From: CAYRDC01 sp964422925
GTDB taxonomy: Bacteria > Bacteroidota > Bacteroidia > Chitinophagales > S012-47
Direction of reading: 5' to 3'
Length of the DNA stretch: 64,000 nucleotides
Assembly (NCBI GenBank): GCA_964422925.1
Contig: CAYRDC010000013.1
Span: 5,206-69,205 of the forward strand
Numbering within the stretch: the stretch's first letter is position 1; every line of letters begins with the position of its first letter. Positions 1 to 9,694 of the stretch are shown piece after piece. The position numbers were made by a program, and so were the translations under genes. Under the pieces are notes generated by a model, which did no database searches, had not been told where the DNA came from, and worked only from the letters and a program-made list of their open reading frames with translations.

Positions 1-347
1 GCATTGACCCGGAATATTTTGATGCCATTCTGGACGGTTTGCAGGAGGCTGTGGACCATGGTACCGCCCGCCTGGCCAGGGTAGACAGTGTCACTGTATG
101 CGGCAAAACGGGCACCGCCCAGAACCCGCATGGGAAGGATCATTCCATTTTCGCGGCTTTCGCGCCCCGGGAAAACCCGAAAATCGCCATTGCCGTGGTG
201 GTTGAAAATGCCGGATTCGGGGGAACCTGGGCCGCGCCCATTGCCGGGCTGATGATTGAAAAATACCTGAAAGGATATATCCCCAGGCAAAAAAAATGGC
301 TGGAAAATTATGTACGGCAAAAGATAATTAACTATGCAGCGGAGTGA
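1..347 (+). CDS. mrdA: Penicillin-binding protein 2, C-terminal part (runs in from the left edge)
   Basis: This is the last ~115 codons (frame from base 3) of a class B penicillin-binding protein, the periplasmic transpeptidase that cross-links peptidoglycan during cell elongation. The visible part carries the third transpeptidase motif, KTGTAQ, followed by typical end-of-domain sequence (FAPRENPKIAIAVVVEN). The N-terminal anchor, the dimerisation domain and the SxxK and SxN motifs lie outside the window. It overlaps the rodA start by 14 bases, the usual mrdA-rodA order, which implies translational coupling of the transpeptidase to its SEDS glycosyltransferase partner. Assignment to PBP2 rather than a division PBP rests on the rodA neighbour. 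Confidence 0.93.
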   Translation, partial: IDPEYFDAILDGLQEAVDHGTARLARVDSVTVCGKTGTAQNPHGKDHSIFAAFAPRENPKIAIAVVVENAGFGGTWAAPIAGLMIEKYLKGYIPRQKKWLENYVRQKIINYAAE

Positions 348-1608
348 AAATATCGGCAGCTGGATCGACTGGTGGAGCCTGATCCTGTATGAGGCTCTGC
401 TGGCTATGGGCTGGGCCATGGTGTATGCCGTGGAATATCGCGGGGAAAATTCGGTTTTATTCGATCTGAGCACACAATACGGAAAGCAATTGCTTTGGAT
501 TGCCATTTCCCTGGCGACCGGGCTGGCTATTCTGATCATCGATCATAAATTTTACATCACTTTTTCGTGGTTCCTGTACATTTTGGCCATTGCGGCCCTG
601 GTGGGGGTATTGGTACTGGCTCCGGAAGTGAAAGGGGCCCGTTCGTGGTTCAGCATAGGGGCCTTCAAGCTGCAGCCTTCCGAACTGGCCAAATTTGCCA
701 CAGCCCTGGCCCTGGCCCGTTACCTGACCGGGCTGAATGTATCCTTGCGCAAGGGACGGCACCGTATCGCAGCGCTTGGGATTATCCTGCTCCCGGCCGG
801 GTTGATCCTGTTGCAGCCTGACCCGGGTTCCGCGCTGGTCTTTCTGGGGCTTACGCTCGCTTTGTACCGGGAAGGATTTCCTGCCTGGCCCATGTGGCTG
901 ATCCTGGCGCTGGGTTTTTTGTTCCTGGCCACTATCCTCTGGGGTTCCCTGCCGGTGCTGGCCGGGTTGGCGGTGATCTGGCTGCTGGCTTCCCTGCTTT
1001 CACTCAGGCGCAAGCGGCAGGCAAGGAGCCGGCTGTTTTCCCTGCTGCTGGGGTTTGTTTTGCTGGGCGGATTTGTGCAGGTGGCCGTGCCTTTCACTTT
1101 TAACCATATCCTGAAAGAGCACCACCGCAACCGGATTAACGTGATACTGGGCAAGGAAACCACCCGCGGGGCGGATTATAACGTGATGCAATCCAAAATC
1201 GCCATCAGCAGCGGAGGCCTGTCAGGGAAAGGGTATCTGCAGGGCACCATTACGAAAGGAGAATTTGTACCGGAGCAAAGCACGGATTTTATATTCAGCA
1301 CCGTGGGGGAAGAGTTCGGGTTTTTGGGTTCCCTGCTGGTCATCGGGCTGTTTACGGCTTTCCTCCTGCGGCTGATTGCCCTGGCCGAACGGCAGCGCTC
1401 CCGGTTCAGCCGCATATACGGATACGCGGTGGTCAGTATTTTCCTGGTTCATGTTATCATAAACATTGCCATGGCTACCGGGGTTTTCCCGGTGGTAGGC
1501 ATTCCCCTGCCCTTTTTCAGCTATGGCGGATCGGCTTTGCTGGGTTTCAGCATATTGTTTTTCATCATGCTGAAACTGGATGCCACGCGGAAGCTTATTT
1601 TCCGGTAA
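334..1608 (+). CDS. rodA: RodA, SEDS-family peptidoglycan glycosyltransferase
   Basis: A 424-residue polytopic membrane protein of the SEDS family, which polymerises lipid II into glycan strands in the elongation machinery together with PBP2. About ten hydrophobic segments are visible. Family signatures present are KGARSWF near residues 100-106, LQPSELAKFA near 113-122, QPDPGSA near 161-167 and the C-terminal PLPFFSYGGSALLGF near 391-405. The long periplasmic loop before the QSKIAISSGG stretch is also typical. Start ATG overlaps the end of the PBP2 gene. Length fits RodA, and the FtsW alternative is made less likely by the PBP2 neighbour. Confidence 0.95.
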   Translation: MQRSENIGSWIDWWSLILYEALLAMGWAMVYAVEYRGENSVLFDLSTQYGKQLLWIAISLATGLAILIIDHKFYITFSWFLYILAIAALVGVLVLAPEVKGARSWFSIGAFKLQPSELAKFATALALARYLTGLNVSLRKGRHRIAALGIILLPAGLILLQPDPGSALVFLGLTLALYREGFPAWPMWLILALGFLFLATILWGSLPVLAGLAVIWLLASLLSLRRKRQARSRLFSLLLGFVLLGGFVQVAVPFTFNHILKEHHRNRINVILGKETTRGADYNVMQSKIAISSGGLSGKGYLQGTITKGEFVPEQSTDFIFSTVGEEFGFLGSLLVIGLFTAFLLRLIALAERQRSRFSRIYGYAVVSIFLVHVIINIAMATGVFPVVGIPLPFFSYGGSALLGFSILFFIMLKLDATRKLIFR

Positions 1609-1641
1609 ATAAACCCGCGGAGCCAACTGCCTTTCAATTCG

Positions 1642-1649
1642 TAATTTTG
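1642..1649 (+). promoter_or_regulatory. TAnnTTTG -7 box in front of aspS
   Basis: TAATTTTG matches the Bacteroidota primary-sigma -7 consensus TAnnTTTG and ends 21 bases before the aspS start. No good TTG/TTTG -33 element is seen at the expected 18-20 base spacing, so this is a partial match. It would give aspS its own short-leader transcript apart from rodA. Confidence 0.45.
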
Positions 1650-1670
1650 GCACTTTAAACACAGCGATAC

Positions 1671-3425
1671 ATGATGCGGACACATACCTGCGGTGAGCTC
1701 AGGCTGGAAGATTGCGGAAAGGAAGTCATTCTGTGCGGATGGGTTCAGAAAAGCCGGGACCTGGGCGGAATGACATTTGTCGACCTGCGCGACCGGTACG
1801 GGATTACGCAAGCCGTTTTCAGCATGGATGATGACCCGGCCCTGTGCGACAGGGCCCGCAGGCTCGGACGGGAATTCGTGGTCCGCGTCCACGGTACGGT
1901 GCGAGAAAGAAGCAATAAAAACCCGCAGCTGCCCACCGGTGACATTGAGCTGAAAGCCCGGCAACTGGAAGTGCTGAACAAAAGCAAAGTACCTCCTTTT
2001 ACGATCGAAAAAGAAACCGATGGAGGCGATGATCTGCGGATGCAATACCGGTACCTGGACCTGCGCAGGCCGGATTTGCGGACCAACATGGAGCTGCGCC
2101 ACCGGATGGCACGGGCCACACGGGCTTACCTGGATAAACAGGGTTTCCTGGAAATTGAAACGCCTTTCCTGATTAAAACCACCCCCGAAGGGGCCCGGGA
2201 TTTTATTGTCCCTTCCCGGCTCAACCCCGGAAAATTCTACGCCCTGCCCCAGTCACCCCAGACTTTCAAGCAATTGCTCATGGTGGCGGGATTTGACCGA
2301 TATTTCCAGCTGGTGAAATGTTTCCGCGATGAAGACCTGAGGGCCGACCGGCAGCCGGAATTCACCCAGATCGACTGTGAAATGTCGTTCGTTGACCGGG
2401 AAGATGTACTGGAGACCTTTGAAGGGCTGATGCGCCATTTATTCCGGGAAATCAGGGGTATCGACCCGGGGCCTTTCCCCAGGATGAGCTATGCCGAAGC
2501 CTTGGAAACCTACGGCACCGACAAGCCGGACCTCCGGTTCGGCATGCCCATTTGCGATATCAGCTCTCTGGCGCGGGGACACGGGTTCGGGGTATTCGAC
2601 CAGGCGGGCCTTGTGGCCTGCATCACGGTGCCCGGGGCAGCCGGTTATTCGCGCAAGCAGCTGGATGTCCTGACGGACTTTGTAAAGAAACCGCAGGTAG
2701 GCGCCAAAGGGCTGGTTTACGTGAAATGGCTGGAAGACGGGCAGTTCAAGTCATCGGTTGATAAGTTTTTTGATCCCGGCCAGTTGCAGGGCTGGGCAGA
2801 CAAGGCCGGAGCCTCCCCGGGCGACCTGCTGTTGATTATGGCCGGGGATCCGGAGGAAACCAGGCGCCACCTGGGCATCCTGCGCCTCGAAATGGCCGAA
2901 CGGCTGGGGCTGCGAAAAGAGGATGTCTTCAAGCCTTTGTGGGTGGTTGATTTCCCCTTGCTGGAATGGGATGAAGAGGAAAACCGGTTCACTGCGCTGC
3001 ACCACCCGTTCACTTCTCCCCGGGCCGACCAGCTTGGCCTGCTCGAATCCGATCCCGGGGCGGTGCTGGCCAATGCCTACGATATGGTCATCAATGGCGT
3101 GGAAGTGGGTGGCGGCTCCATCCGTATCCACGACCGCAAGCTGCAGGAAAAAGTGTTTGAACTGCTCGGGTTCAGCCGTGAGGAAGCCCGGGAGAAATTC
3201 GGGTTCCTGATGGGCGCTTTTGAATACGGGGCTCCGCCACACGGGGGCATTGCCTTCGGGTTTGACCGCCTGTGCGCCCTGTTTGCCGGCCAGGAATCCA
3301 TCCGGGATTTTATTGCTTTTCCGAAAAACAATGCCGGCAGGGATGTTATGCTGGACGCTCCTTCGGAAGCTGACCAGCAGCAACTGAACGAACTTTACCT
3401 GGATATACGGCCATTGCCTGAATAG
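1671..3425 (+). CDS. aspS: Aspartate-tRNA ligase
   Basis: A 584-residue class IIb aminoacyl-tRNA synthetase that charges tRNA-Asp (or also tRNA-Asn if non-discriminating, which cannot be judged here). The N-terminal OB-fold anticodon-binding domain (about 1-110, [20 protein letters not shown]) is followed by the catalytic core. Motif 2 is [10 protein letters not shown] at about 218-227, and motif 3 is GIAFGFDRL at about 526-534. The large bacterial GAD insertion lies between them (about 290-430). Two ATGs are adjacent (1671 and 1674); either could be used. Length matches the bacterial-type enzyme. Confidence 0.97.
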   Translation: MMRTHTCGELRLEDCGKEVILCGWVQKSRDLGGMTFVDLRDRYGITQAVFSMDDDPALCDRARRLGREFVVRVHGTVRERSNKNPQLPTGDIELKARQLEVLNKSKVPPFTIEKETDGGDDLRMQYRYLDLRRPDLRTNMELRHRMARATRAYLDKQGFLEIETPFLIKTTPEGARDFIVPSRLNPGKFYALPQSPQTFKQLLMVAGFDRYFQLVKCFRDEDLRADRQPEFTQIDCEMSFVDREDVLETFEGLMRHLFREIRGIDPGPFPRMSYAEALETYGTDKPDLRFGMPICDISSLARGHGFGVFDQAGLVACITVPGAAGYSRKQLDVLTDFVKKPQVGAKGLVYVKWLEDGQFKSSVDKFFDPGQLQGWADKAGASPGDLLLIMAGDPEETRRHLGILRLEMAERLGLRKEDVFKPLWVVDFPLLEWDEEENRFTALHHPFTSPRADQLGLLESDPGAVLANAYDMVINGVEVGGGSIRIHDRKLQEKVFELLGFSREEAREKFGFLMGAFEYGAPPHGGIAFGFDRLCALFAGQESIRDFIAFPKNNAGRDVMLDAPSEADQQQLNELYLDIRPLPE

Positions 3426-3562
3426 GGGGAATACAGAGGTGCGACCCTTTTTTTTGCTTTTAGTGATTAGCTATTGGGAATGAGCAACAGCGACCGGAGT
3501 ATTTCCTGCCAAAAATGAAAGACTAAAGGCCAAAAACTCACTCTTCAGGGCTATCGGATGTG

Positions 3563-3579
3563 CGACCCCTTCGGGGTCG
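3563..3579 (+). terminator. Putative Rho-independent terminator downstream of aspS
   Basis: Perfect 7-bp stem CGACCCC/GGGGTCG with a 3-base loop (TTC), followed within four bases by a T-rich stretch (GTTGTTTTTGTTTTG). It lies 137 bases after the aspS stop. It may equally be one unit of the palindromic mosaic in this region. Confidence 0.45.
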
Positions 3580-3718
3580 TGTTGTTTTTGTTTTGATTTG
3601 ACTATAAAGGTTCGATGCCTCCGGCATCGGCCGGCATGCTGTTATTACTCCGTTGGCGCGCATTTAGCGACAGCGTAATGCCTGTCAGCCTCAGGCTGGC
3701 CTGCCTGCCGCAGGCAGG

Positions 3719-3748
3719 CGCTTGCAGCGGGGACAGGCAGCATGATGA
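3719..3748 (+). repeat. 30-base direct repeat, copy 1
   Basis: Matches 4210-4239 at 28 of 30 positions by eye (core CTTGCAGCGGGG then CAGGCAGCATGA). Similarity continues loosely through a shared AAATAGCA. It abuts the 3699-3719 palindrome, which suggests a composite intergenic repeat. Confidence 0.75.
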
Positions 3749-4209
3749 AGAGAAAATAGCATGGGCGTGCAACCGCTTACCATTAGGGATAAGATAATCT
3801 CCCCCTCTTTGCGCGAAGCGGTGAGAGGGGGGCAGGGGGTCAAACCCACTGCCGCGCACTCCGCCCCAGGTTTAACGCTTTTTGTCCACCCCCTACACCC
3901 CCGCCTCCGTCCCGCCAAGGCGGGACTTTGGCGGGCAAGCCCGCCAGCGGGGGACATCCTTTAGGCATCCTCCAGGACAAAAGGCGGGCGTTGTGCGCAA
4001 GCCCGTACCGGTTGATAAGGCGTTGATACCAAAGCACAGATTACTCCTCCCCTCCACCGGAGGGGGGACGCGGCCTCCGCGCGGTGCGGGGGTGAGTGTC
4101 AACTGTCTTCGCAAATGCTGCGGCAGGCAAAGGTAGCGACTGAAGAATCTCATCCCGGGTTATAACCACATCCTGTGCGGTCATTTCAGAGATACTGAAT
4201 CAAGTTCCC

Positions 4210-4239
4210 CGCTTGCAGCGGGGGCAGGCAGCATGACGA
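4210..4239 (+). repeat. 30-base direct repeat, copy 2
   Basis: Second copy of the repeat at 3719-3748, with two mismatches, about 490 bases away and just beyond the 3' end of uvrA. The palindrome that abuts copy 1 is absent here. Confidence 0.75.
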
Positions 4240-4265
4240 TTATGTAAATAGCAGGGAATTACGGC

Positions 4266-7142
4266 TCAGGCCAACTCCCGCTTCAGGAATTGCCCGGTAT
4301 AACTGGCAGGTTCACGGGCTATTTCCTCCGGGGTTCCGGCAGCGATAATGCGTCCCCCGGCTTCACCCCCTTCCGGGCCAAGGTCAATCACATAATCCGC
4401 TACCTTGATGACATCCATATTGTGCTCGATAACGATCACGCTGTTGCCTTTATCCACCAGGCGCTGCAGCACGTCCAGCAGCACCCGGATGTCTTCAAAA
4501 TGCAGCCCGGTAGTGGGCTCATCCAGGATGTACAGGGTTTTACCTGTATCGCGTTTGGAAAGTTCGGATGCCAGCTTCACGCGCTGGGCTTCCCCGCCTG
4601 ACAAAGTAGTGGAGGACTGGCCGAGGCGGATATATCCGAGTCCCACATCTTCCAGGGTTTGCAGCTTCCTGTAAATGGAAGGTACATTCTGGAAAAACGT
4701 TACGGCCTCCTCCACGGTCATGTTCAGCACGTCACTGATAGAGTGCCCTTTATAATGAATATCCAGGGTCTCCCGGTTATAGCGCTTTCCGAGGCAGGTT
4801 TCGCAGGGGACATAGACATCCGGCAGAAAATTCATTTCAATCAGGCGCATTCCACCGCCCTTGCAGGTTTCGCAACGGCCTCCTTTCACGTTAAAGGAAA
4901 AGCGTCCGGGTTTATAGCCACGGATACGGGCTTCCGGCACCTGGGTAAACAACTGGCGGATATCGGTAAACACGCCAATATAGGTAGCCGGGTTGCTGCG
5001 CGGGGTGCGACCGATAGGGCTCTGGTCAATTTCAATGACCTTGTCGAGATGCTCCAGGCCCTTAACCTCCCGGTAAGGCAGCGCTTTGGCCCGCGAACGG
5101 TAAAAATGCCGTCTGAGGATCGGGTACAGGGTCTGGTTGATGAGGCTGGATTTCCCGCTGCCTGAAACCCCGGTAACACATATGAACGTTCCCAACGGGA
5201 GTTTCAGGTCCACTGATTTCAGGTTATGGCCGGCAGCCCCTTTCAGCACCAGGAATTTTCCGTTGGGTTTTCTGCGCCAGTCGGGAATGGCAATGGATTT
5301 CTCGCCCAGCAGGTACCGGGCGGTGATGGAGCCGTTTCCTTTGAATTTTTCGGGAGGACCGGCCGTTACCACGTATCCCCCATGTTCCCCGGCCCCCGGG
5401 CCCAGGTCAACCAGGTAATCGGCCGAGAGCATCATTTCCTTGTCATGCTCCACCACAATTACCGTATTGCCTGAATCGCAGAGCTTTTTGAGCGCCTGGA
5501 TGAGCCGTTGGTTATCCCGCTGGTGCAAACCAATGGAGGGTTCATCGAGGATATAGGTAATACCCTGCAGTTTGGAGCCGATCTGGGTGGCCAGCCGGAT
5601 GCGCTGCCCCTCCCCGCCTGAGAGGGAAGCAGCCGGGCGGTCGAGGGTCAGGTAACCGAGGCCCACGTTCTGGAGGAAACGCAGGCGCTCCCGCAGCTCT
5701 TTCAACACGCCTTCGGCTATGGCCCGCTGCCGTTCCGACAAACGGTCTTCCAGGTTCTCCATCCAGCGGTTCAACGACACGATGTCCATGGTTACCAGGT
5801 CATGGATGTTCCTGCCGTCAATCAGGAACCATAAGGCTTCTTTTTTCAGCCGTTTTCCCTCACATTCCGGGCAGGAGACGATTTCCATAAATTGGGAAGC
5901 CCAGTTGCGCACGTTGTCGGACGAGGTGGCAAAGTAGGCCCGTTTGACCATGCTTACCACTCCGCCATACTCGAGCGTGTACCACCGTTCATCCGGGCCG
6001 AACTGAAGCGGAACTTCCACTTTGCGGTCGGCATGCCCGTAGAGGATGATATTGATAACCTTCGGGTCAATGTCACGGATGGGTTCAGACAGGCTGAACT
6101 TATATTGCCGGGCCAGGGATTTCAACTGCCTGAACAAAAAATTATCGCGAAGCTCCCCGAGCGGGGCAATCCCTCCCTGGCTGATCGAGAGGTCCGGGTC
6201 AGGAATCAGGGAATCCGTATTGATTTCCTGGATGGTTCCCAGCCCCTTGCAGTTGGGGCAGGCGCCATAAGGCGAATTGAAAGAAAAGGTGTTTGGCGAA
6301 GGGTCCTCATACGACAGGCCCGATTCCGGATCCATCAACTGGCGTGAAAAGCTCTGGGTTTTGCCTGTGTCATAATCCAGCACCATGATCAGGCCTTTGC
6401 CCATTTTCAGAGCCACGGACAGGGAATCGCGTAAACGGGTTTCCTCCAGGGCATTGACCCGCAGGCGGTCGATCACCAGTTCGATGTCGTGCACTTTATA
6501 GCGGTCAACCTGCATTCGTTCCACCAGGTCCACGATTTCACCGTCCACCCGGATCTTGAGGTATCCCTGTTTGCGGGCATGTTCAAACAATTCGCGGTAA
6601 TGGCCCTTGCGGCCGCGCACCAATGGCGCCAGCAAAACGATCCGCTTGTCGCGAAAGGTCTCCAGCAGGTGCTCAACGATCTGGTTTTCCGTGAAATGCT
6701 CCATCTTCTTCCCCGAAGCCCAGGAATAAGCCTCTCCGGCCCGGGCAAACAGCAGGCGCAGGAAATCATAAATTTCGGTAACGGTTCCGACCGTGGAACG
6801 CGGGTTCCGGTTCGTGGTTTTTTGCTCAATGCTGATAACCGGACTGAGATTATCGATCCGGTCAACGTCCGGGCGTTCCATATTGCCGATGAATTGCCGG
6901 GCATAGGCTGAGAAGCTTTCCATATACCTGCGCTGACCTTCCGCGTAAATGGTATCAAATGCCAGGGAAGATTTGCCGGAACCGCTGATACCAGTCAGCA
7001 CGGTCAGCCGGTTGCGCGGTAATTTTACGTCTATGTTTTTGAGGTTATGCACCCGCGCTCCGTACACTTCCAGCCAGGTATGGTTCCGGGCTGTGGATTT
7101 TTCTGGCTTGCCGGTTGATGGTTTGGTGTTGTGTTTTGTCAT
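4266..7142 (-). CDS. uvrA: UvrABC system protein A, DNA-damage recognition ATPase
   Basis: A 958-residue UvrA with two ABC ATPase modules; it scans DNA for bulky lesions and loads UvrB in nucleotide excision repair. Walker A motifs GISGSGKSS (about 51-59) and GVSGSGKSS (about 670) are present. Both LSGGE signatures (LSGGEGQRI and LSGGEAQRV) are intact, each followed by an ILDEP Walker B. Zinc-module cysteine pairs appear as CPNC...CPEC in the first half and CETC...CETC in the second. The N-terminal ~20 residues are a basic, low-complexity extension. It is divergent from the helicase gene at 7264, giving two repair genes on a shared intergenic region. Confidence 0.97.
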   Translation of the reverse strand: MTKHNTKPSTGKPEKSTARNHTWLEVYGARVHNLKNIDVKLPRNRLTVLTGISGSGKSSLAFDTIYAEGQRRYMESFSAYARQFIGNMERPDVDRIDNLSPVISIEQKTTNRNPRSTVGTVTEIYDFLRLLFARAGEAYSWASGKKMEHFTENQIVEHLLETFRDKRIVLLAPLVRGRKGHYRELFEHARKQGYLKIRVDGEIVDLVERMQVDRYKVHDIELVIDRLRVNALEETRLRDSLSVALKMGKGLIMVLDYDTGKTQSFSRQLMDPESGLSYEDPSPNTFSFNSPYGACPNCKGLGTIQEINTDSLIPDPDLSISQGGIAPLGELRDNFLFRQLKSLARQYKFSLSEPIRDIDPKVINIILYGHADRKVEVPLQFGPDERWYTLEYGGVVSMVKRAYFATSSDNVRNWASQFMEIVSCPECEGKRLKKEALWFLIDGRNIHDLVTMDIVSLNRWMENLEDRLSERQRAIAEGVLKELRERLRFLQNVGLGYLTLDRPAASLSGGEGQRIRLATQIGSKLQGITYILDEPSIGLHQRDNQRLIQALKKLCDSGNTVIVVEHDKEMMLSADYLVDLGPGAGEHGGYVVTAGPPEKFKGNGSITARYLLGEKSIAIPDWRRKPNGKFLVLKGAAGHNLKSVDLKLPLGTFICVTGVSGSGKSSLINQTLYPILRRHFYRSRAKALPYREVKGLEHLDKVIEIDQSPIGRTPRSNPATYIGVFTDIRQLFTQVPEARIRGYKPGRFSFNVKGGRCETCKGGGMRLIEMNFLPDVYVPCETCLGKRYNRETLDIHYKGHSISDVLNMTVEEAVTFFQNVPSIYRKLQTLEDVGLGYIRLGQSSTTLSGGEAQRVKLASELSKRDTGKTLYILDEPTTGLHFEDIRVLLDVLQRLVDKGNSVIVIEHNMDVIKVADYVIDLGPEGGEAGGRIIAAGTPEEIAREPASYTGQFLKRELA

Positions 7143-7164
7143 GAAATGCGGAGCGAAGAATTTG

Positions 7165-7172
7165 CAAAATTA
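7165..7172 (-). promoter_or_regulatory. TAnnTTTG -7 box in front of uvrA
   Basis: On the minus strand the bases read TAATTTTG, a match to the Bacteroidota -7 consensus, 22 bases upstream of the uvrA ATG. The -33 element is not obvious. Confidence 0.4.
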
Positions 7173-7253
7173 CTGATTTTTAAGCAGAAATCCTCCGGAA
7201 ATTTCCTTTTGAAACCATTGGGGTTTCGGTTCCGGCCTGCCAGCGGAAATCGG

Positions 7254-7261
7254 TACCTTTG
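7254..7261 (+). promoter_or_regulatory. TAnnTTTG -7 box almost abutting the helicase start
   Basis: TACCTTTG lies only two bases before the ATG at 7264. If used as a -7 element, transcription would begin at or just after the start codon, giving a leaderless or near-leaderless mRNA. Two adjacent ATGs (7264, 7267) would fit such initiation. Confidence 0.4.
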
Positions 7262-7263
7262 CC

Positions 7264-9537
7264 ATGATGTCTTACCTGGATGAACTGAATGAAGCCCAAC
7301 GCAGGGCCGTGGAGCATATAAACGGCCCGCTTTTGGTTATTGCCGGCCCCGGTTCGGGGAAAACCCGGGTACTCACTTACCGGATCGCCCACCTCATGCA
7401 GCAGGGCGTAGATCCGTTTCATATCCTGGCCCTGACCTTCACCAATAAAGCATCCCGGGAAATGAAGCACCGGATTGAAAAAATCACCGGCCCGGAAGCC
7501 AAAAATCTGTGGATGGGCACCTTCCATTCGGTTTTTGCCCGTATCCTGCGCATTGACGGTAAAAAACTGGGATACCCCTCCAATTATTCCATCTACGACA
7601 CCCAGGATTCGCGCAACCTGATCAGGAATATCATTAAGGAAATGGGGCTGAACACTTCCCTTTACAAAGCCTCCGTGGTGCATAACCGGATCTCGGCTGC
7701 TAAAAACAGCCTGATCAATGCCGGGCATTATGTGCAGACCCCCGAACTGATAACCGAAGACGAAGCCTCCGGGAGGCCGAGGATCGGAGAAATCTTCCTG
7801 GAATATTCGAAGCGCTGTTTTCAGTCAGGCGCCATGGATTTTGACGACCTGCTGCTGAAAATGTACGAACTGCTCGACAATTTCCCGGAAGCGCTCTACA
7901 AGTACCAGCAAAAGTTCCGCTATATCCTCATTGATGAATTCCAGGATACCAACCGGGCGCAGTACGCCATCGTGAAAATGCTGGCGGATGTGTACCAGAA
8001 TATCTGCGTAGTGGGCGATGACGCGCAAAGTATATATGCTTTCCGGGGCGCCAACCTGGAAAACATCCTTCATTTTGAAAAGGATTTTCCGGACCTCTCC
8101 ATTTACAAACTGGAGCAGAATTACCGGTCAACCAAGTACATTGTCGAAGCGGCCAACAAGCTCATCACCCACAACAAGCGGCAGTTGGTCAAAACCATCT
8201 GGACCGAGAACGAGGCCGGACAAAAGATCCGTGTATTCCGCACCATGAGCGACAATGACGAAGGCCGGGCCGTTGCTGACAGTATCATGGAGGAAAAGTT
8301 GCGTAATCATTACCACAATGATGATTTTGCCATCCTATACCGTACCAACGCCCAATCCAGGGCCTTTGAAGATGCTTTGCGGAGGGCCAATATCCGTTAC
8401 CAGGTGTACGGAGGGGTGGCCTTTTACCAGCGGAAGGAAATCAAAGATGCCCTGGCATACATGAGGCTGGTGGTGAATCCGGATGATGAGGAGGCTTTGC
8501 GCAGGGTTATCAACTACCCGGCCCGGGGCATCGGGAAGACCACCATGGAGAAGGTGACGGTGCTGGCCCATGAGCAGGATGTTTCCCTTTGGAAAATCCT
8601 GAAGCGCATCGGGGAGTATTCATTCAACAGCCGCGCCCGCGGCCAGGTAGAAGCCTTTGTTACCATGATCAAGAGTTTCCAGGCTCAGCTGGATAAAAAA
8701 GACGCCTGGGAACTGGCCGAACATATCGTGCAGGATACCGGGCTGCGGGCTGAGCTGAAAAAAGACAACACCATTGAAGGCCTCGGCCGGCTGGACAACC
8801 TGAATGAATTGCTCAACAGCATTAAGGAATTCACCGTACCGCCCGAATTTGACGATGAGGGCAACCCCCTGCCCCAGGCCGACACCGGACTGGGGGCTTA
8901 CCTGCAGCAAATCAGCCTGCTGACCGATCAGGACCAGGATGAAGTGGAAGACACGGTTAAGCTCATGACCATACACGCGGCCAAAGGGCTGGAATTCCCG
9001 GTGGTTTACATAGCCGGTCTGGAGGAAAACCTCTTCCCGTCCATTCTTTCCATTGCCAGCCGCGATGACCTGGAGGAAGAAAGGCGGTTGTTTTATGTGG
9101 CCATCACGCGGGCCAAGCAGAAATTGTATTTAAGCTACGCGGCCACCCGCTTCCGCTTTGGCGACCTGCTCTACTGCGAACCCAGCCGGTTCCTGGAAGA
9201 GCTTCCTGAAGAAGTGCTGGAAATGCCAATAACCAGGGCTTCGCAAAAAGACAAACCCTCCCCGGCTCCTTCCAGGTCAGGAACCACCAAGGTTATGCCG
9301 GCAAGCACCCGGACATACACCCACCAGCCTTCCCCGGATTTCACGGCAGCCAATCCTGAAGCTTTGCAAGCAGGCATGGAGGTGGAGCACCAAAAATTCG
9401 GGTTTGGCAAAATAGTCAGCATTGAAGGGAACGGGCAAAACCGCATTGCCAATATTTTCTTCCACGATGTGGGAACCAAACGCATAATGCTCAAATTTGC
9501 CCGCCTGCATATCGTGAACAGAAAAGCCATGGACTAA
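7264..9537 (+). CDS. pcrA: UvrD/PcrA-family 3'-5' DNA helicase
   Basis: A 757-residue superfamily 1A helicase, likely acting in excision repair and clearing of stalled replication complexes. Motifs in order are GPGSGKT (28-34, Walker A), DEFQDTN (motif II), VGDDAQSIYAFRGA (motif III), LEQNYRS (motif IV), the TIHAAKGLEFPVV block (motif V) and LFYVAITRAK (motif VI). After a low-complexity Ser/Pro/Thr linker, the C-terminus has a VEHQKFGFGKI stretch characteristic of PcrA/UvrD tails that contact RNA polymerase. It is divergent from uvrA. UvrD and PcrA cannot be separated by sequence alone. Confidence 0.94.
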   Translation: MMSYLDELNEAQRRAVEHINGPLLVIAGPGSGKTRVLTYRIAHLMQQGVDPFHILALTFTNKASREMKHRIEKITGPEAKNLWMGTFHSVFARILRIDGKKLGYPSNYSIYDTQDSRNLIRNIIKEMGLNTSLYKASVVHNRISAAKNSLINAGHYVQTPELITEDEASGRPRIGEIFLEYSKRCFQSGAMDFDDLLLKMYELLDNFPEALYKYQQKFRYILIDEFQDTNRAQYAIVKMLADVYQNICVVGDDAQSIYAFRGANLENILHFEKDFPDLSIYKLEQNYRSTKYIVEAANKLITHNKRQLVKTIWTENEAGQKIRVFRTMSDNDEGRAVADSIMEEKLRNHYHNDDFAILYRTNAQSRAFEDALRRANIRYQVYGGVAFYQRKEIKDALAYMRLVVNPDDEEALRRVINYPARGIGKTTMEKVTVLAHEQDVSLWKILKRIGEYSFNSRARGQVEAFVTMIKSFQAQLDKKDAWELAEHIVQDTGLRAELKKDNTIEGLGRLDNLNELLNSIKEFTVPPEFDDEGNPLPQADTGLGAYLQQISLLTDQDQDEVEDTVKLMTIHAAKGLEFPVVYIAGLEENLFPSILSIASRDDLEEERRLFYVAITRAKQKLYLSYAATRFRFGDLLYCEPSRFLEELPEEVLEMPITRASQKDKPSPAPSRSGTTKVMPASTRTYTHQPSPDFTAANPEALQAGMEVEHQKFGFGKIVSIEGNGQNRIANIFFHDVGTKRIMLKFARLHIVNRKAMD

Positions 9538-9542
9538 TCCTA

Positions 9543-9574
9543 TTTGTTATTGCCGACAATTCCCTATAACTTTG
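9543..9574 (+). promoter_or_regulatory. Promoter for the DUF4290-murA unit
   Basis: TTTG (9543-9546), a 20-base spacer, then TAACTTTG (9567-9574): both elements of the Bacteroidota vegetative promoter at the expected spacing. It starts directly after the helicase stop and leaves a leader of roughly 110 bases before the ATG at 9695. Confidence 0.6.
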
Positions 9575-9694
9575 TAACGTTCTTTAAGCAGTAAATCCCA
9601 TCTGCTAAAACATACCGGCTGCTCAACGAGCCGGGGTTCAGCATGCTCAAACAGACATCCGATACATAATCAACATCATTAACGCTAAATACTG

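Larger units (their letters stand above)
3426..4265. other. Non-coding mosaic of GC-rich palindromes between aspS and uvrA
   Basis: About 840 bases between two convergent genes with no credible gene. Short open frames exist on both strands but their translations are low-complexity reading of palindromes. Visible elements are the hairpin at 3563-3579, a second hairpin at 3613-3629 (arms CGATGCC/GGCATCG), a 10-bp-arm palindrome at 3699-3719 centred on CTGCCGCAG, CCCCCTCT/AGAGGGGG arms at 3801-3831, and an inverted repeat at 3909-3926 (GTCCCGCC/GGCGGGAC). A 30-base direct repeat occurs at 3719-3748 and 4210-4239. The region resembles dispersed REP-like intergenic repeats rather than decayed coding DNA. 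Confidence 0.7.
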
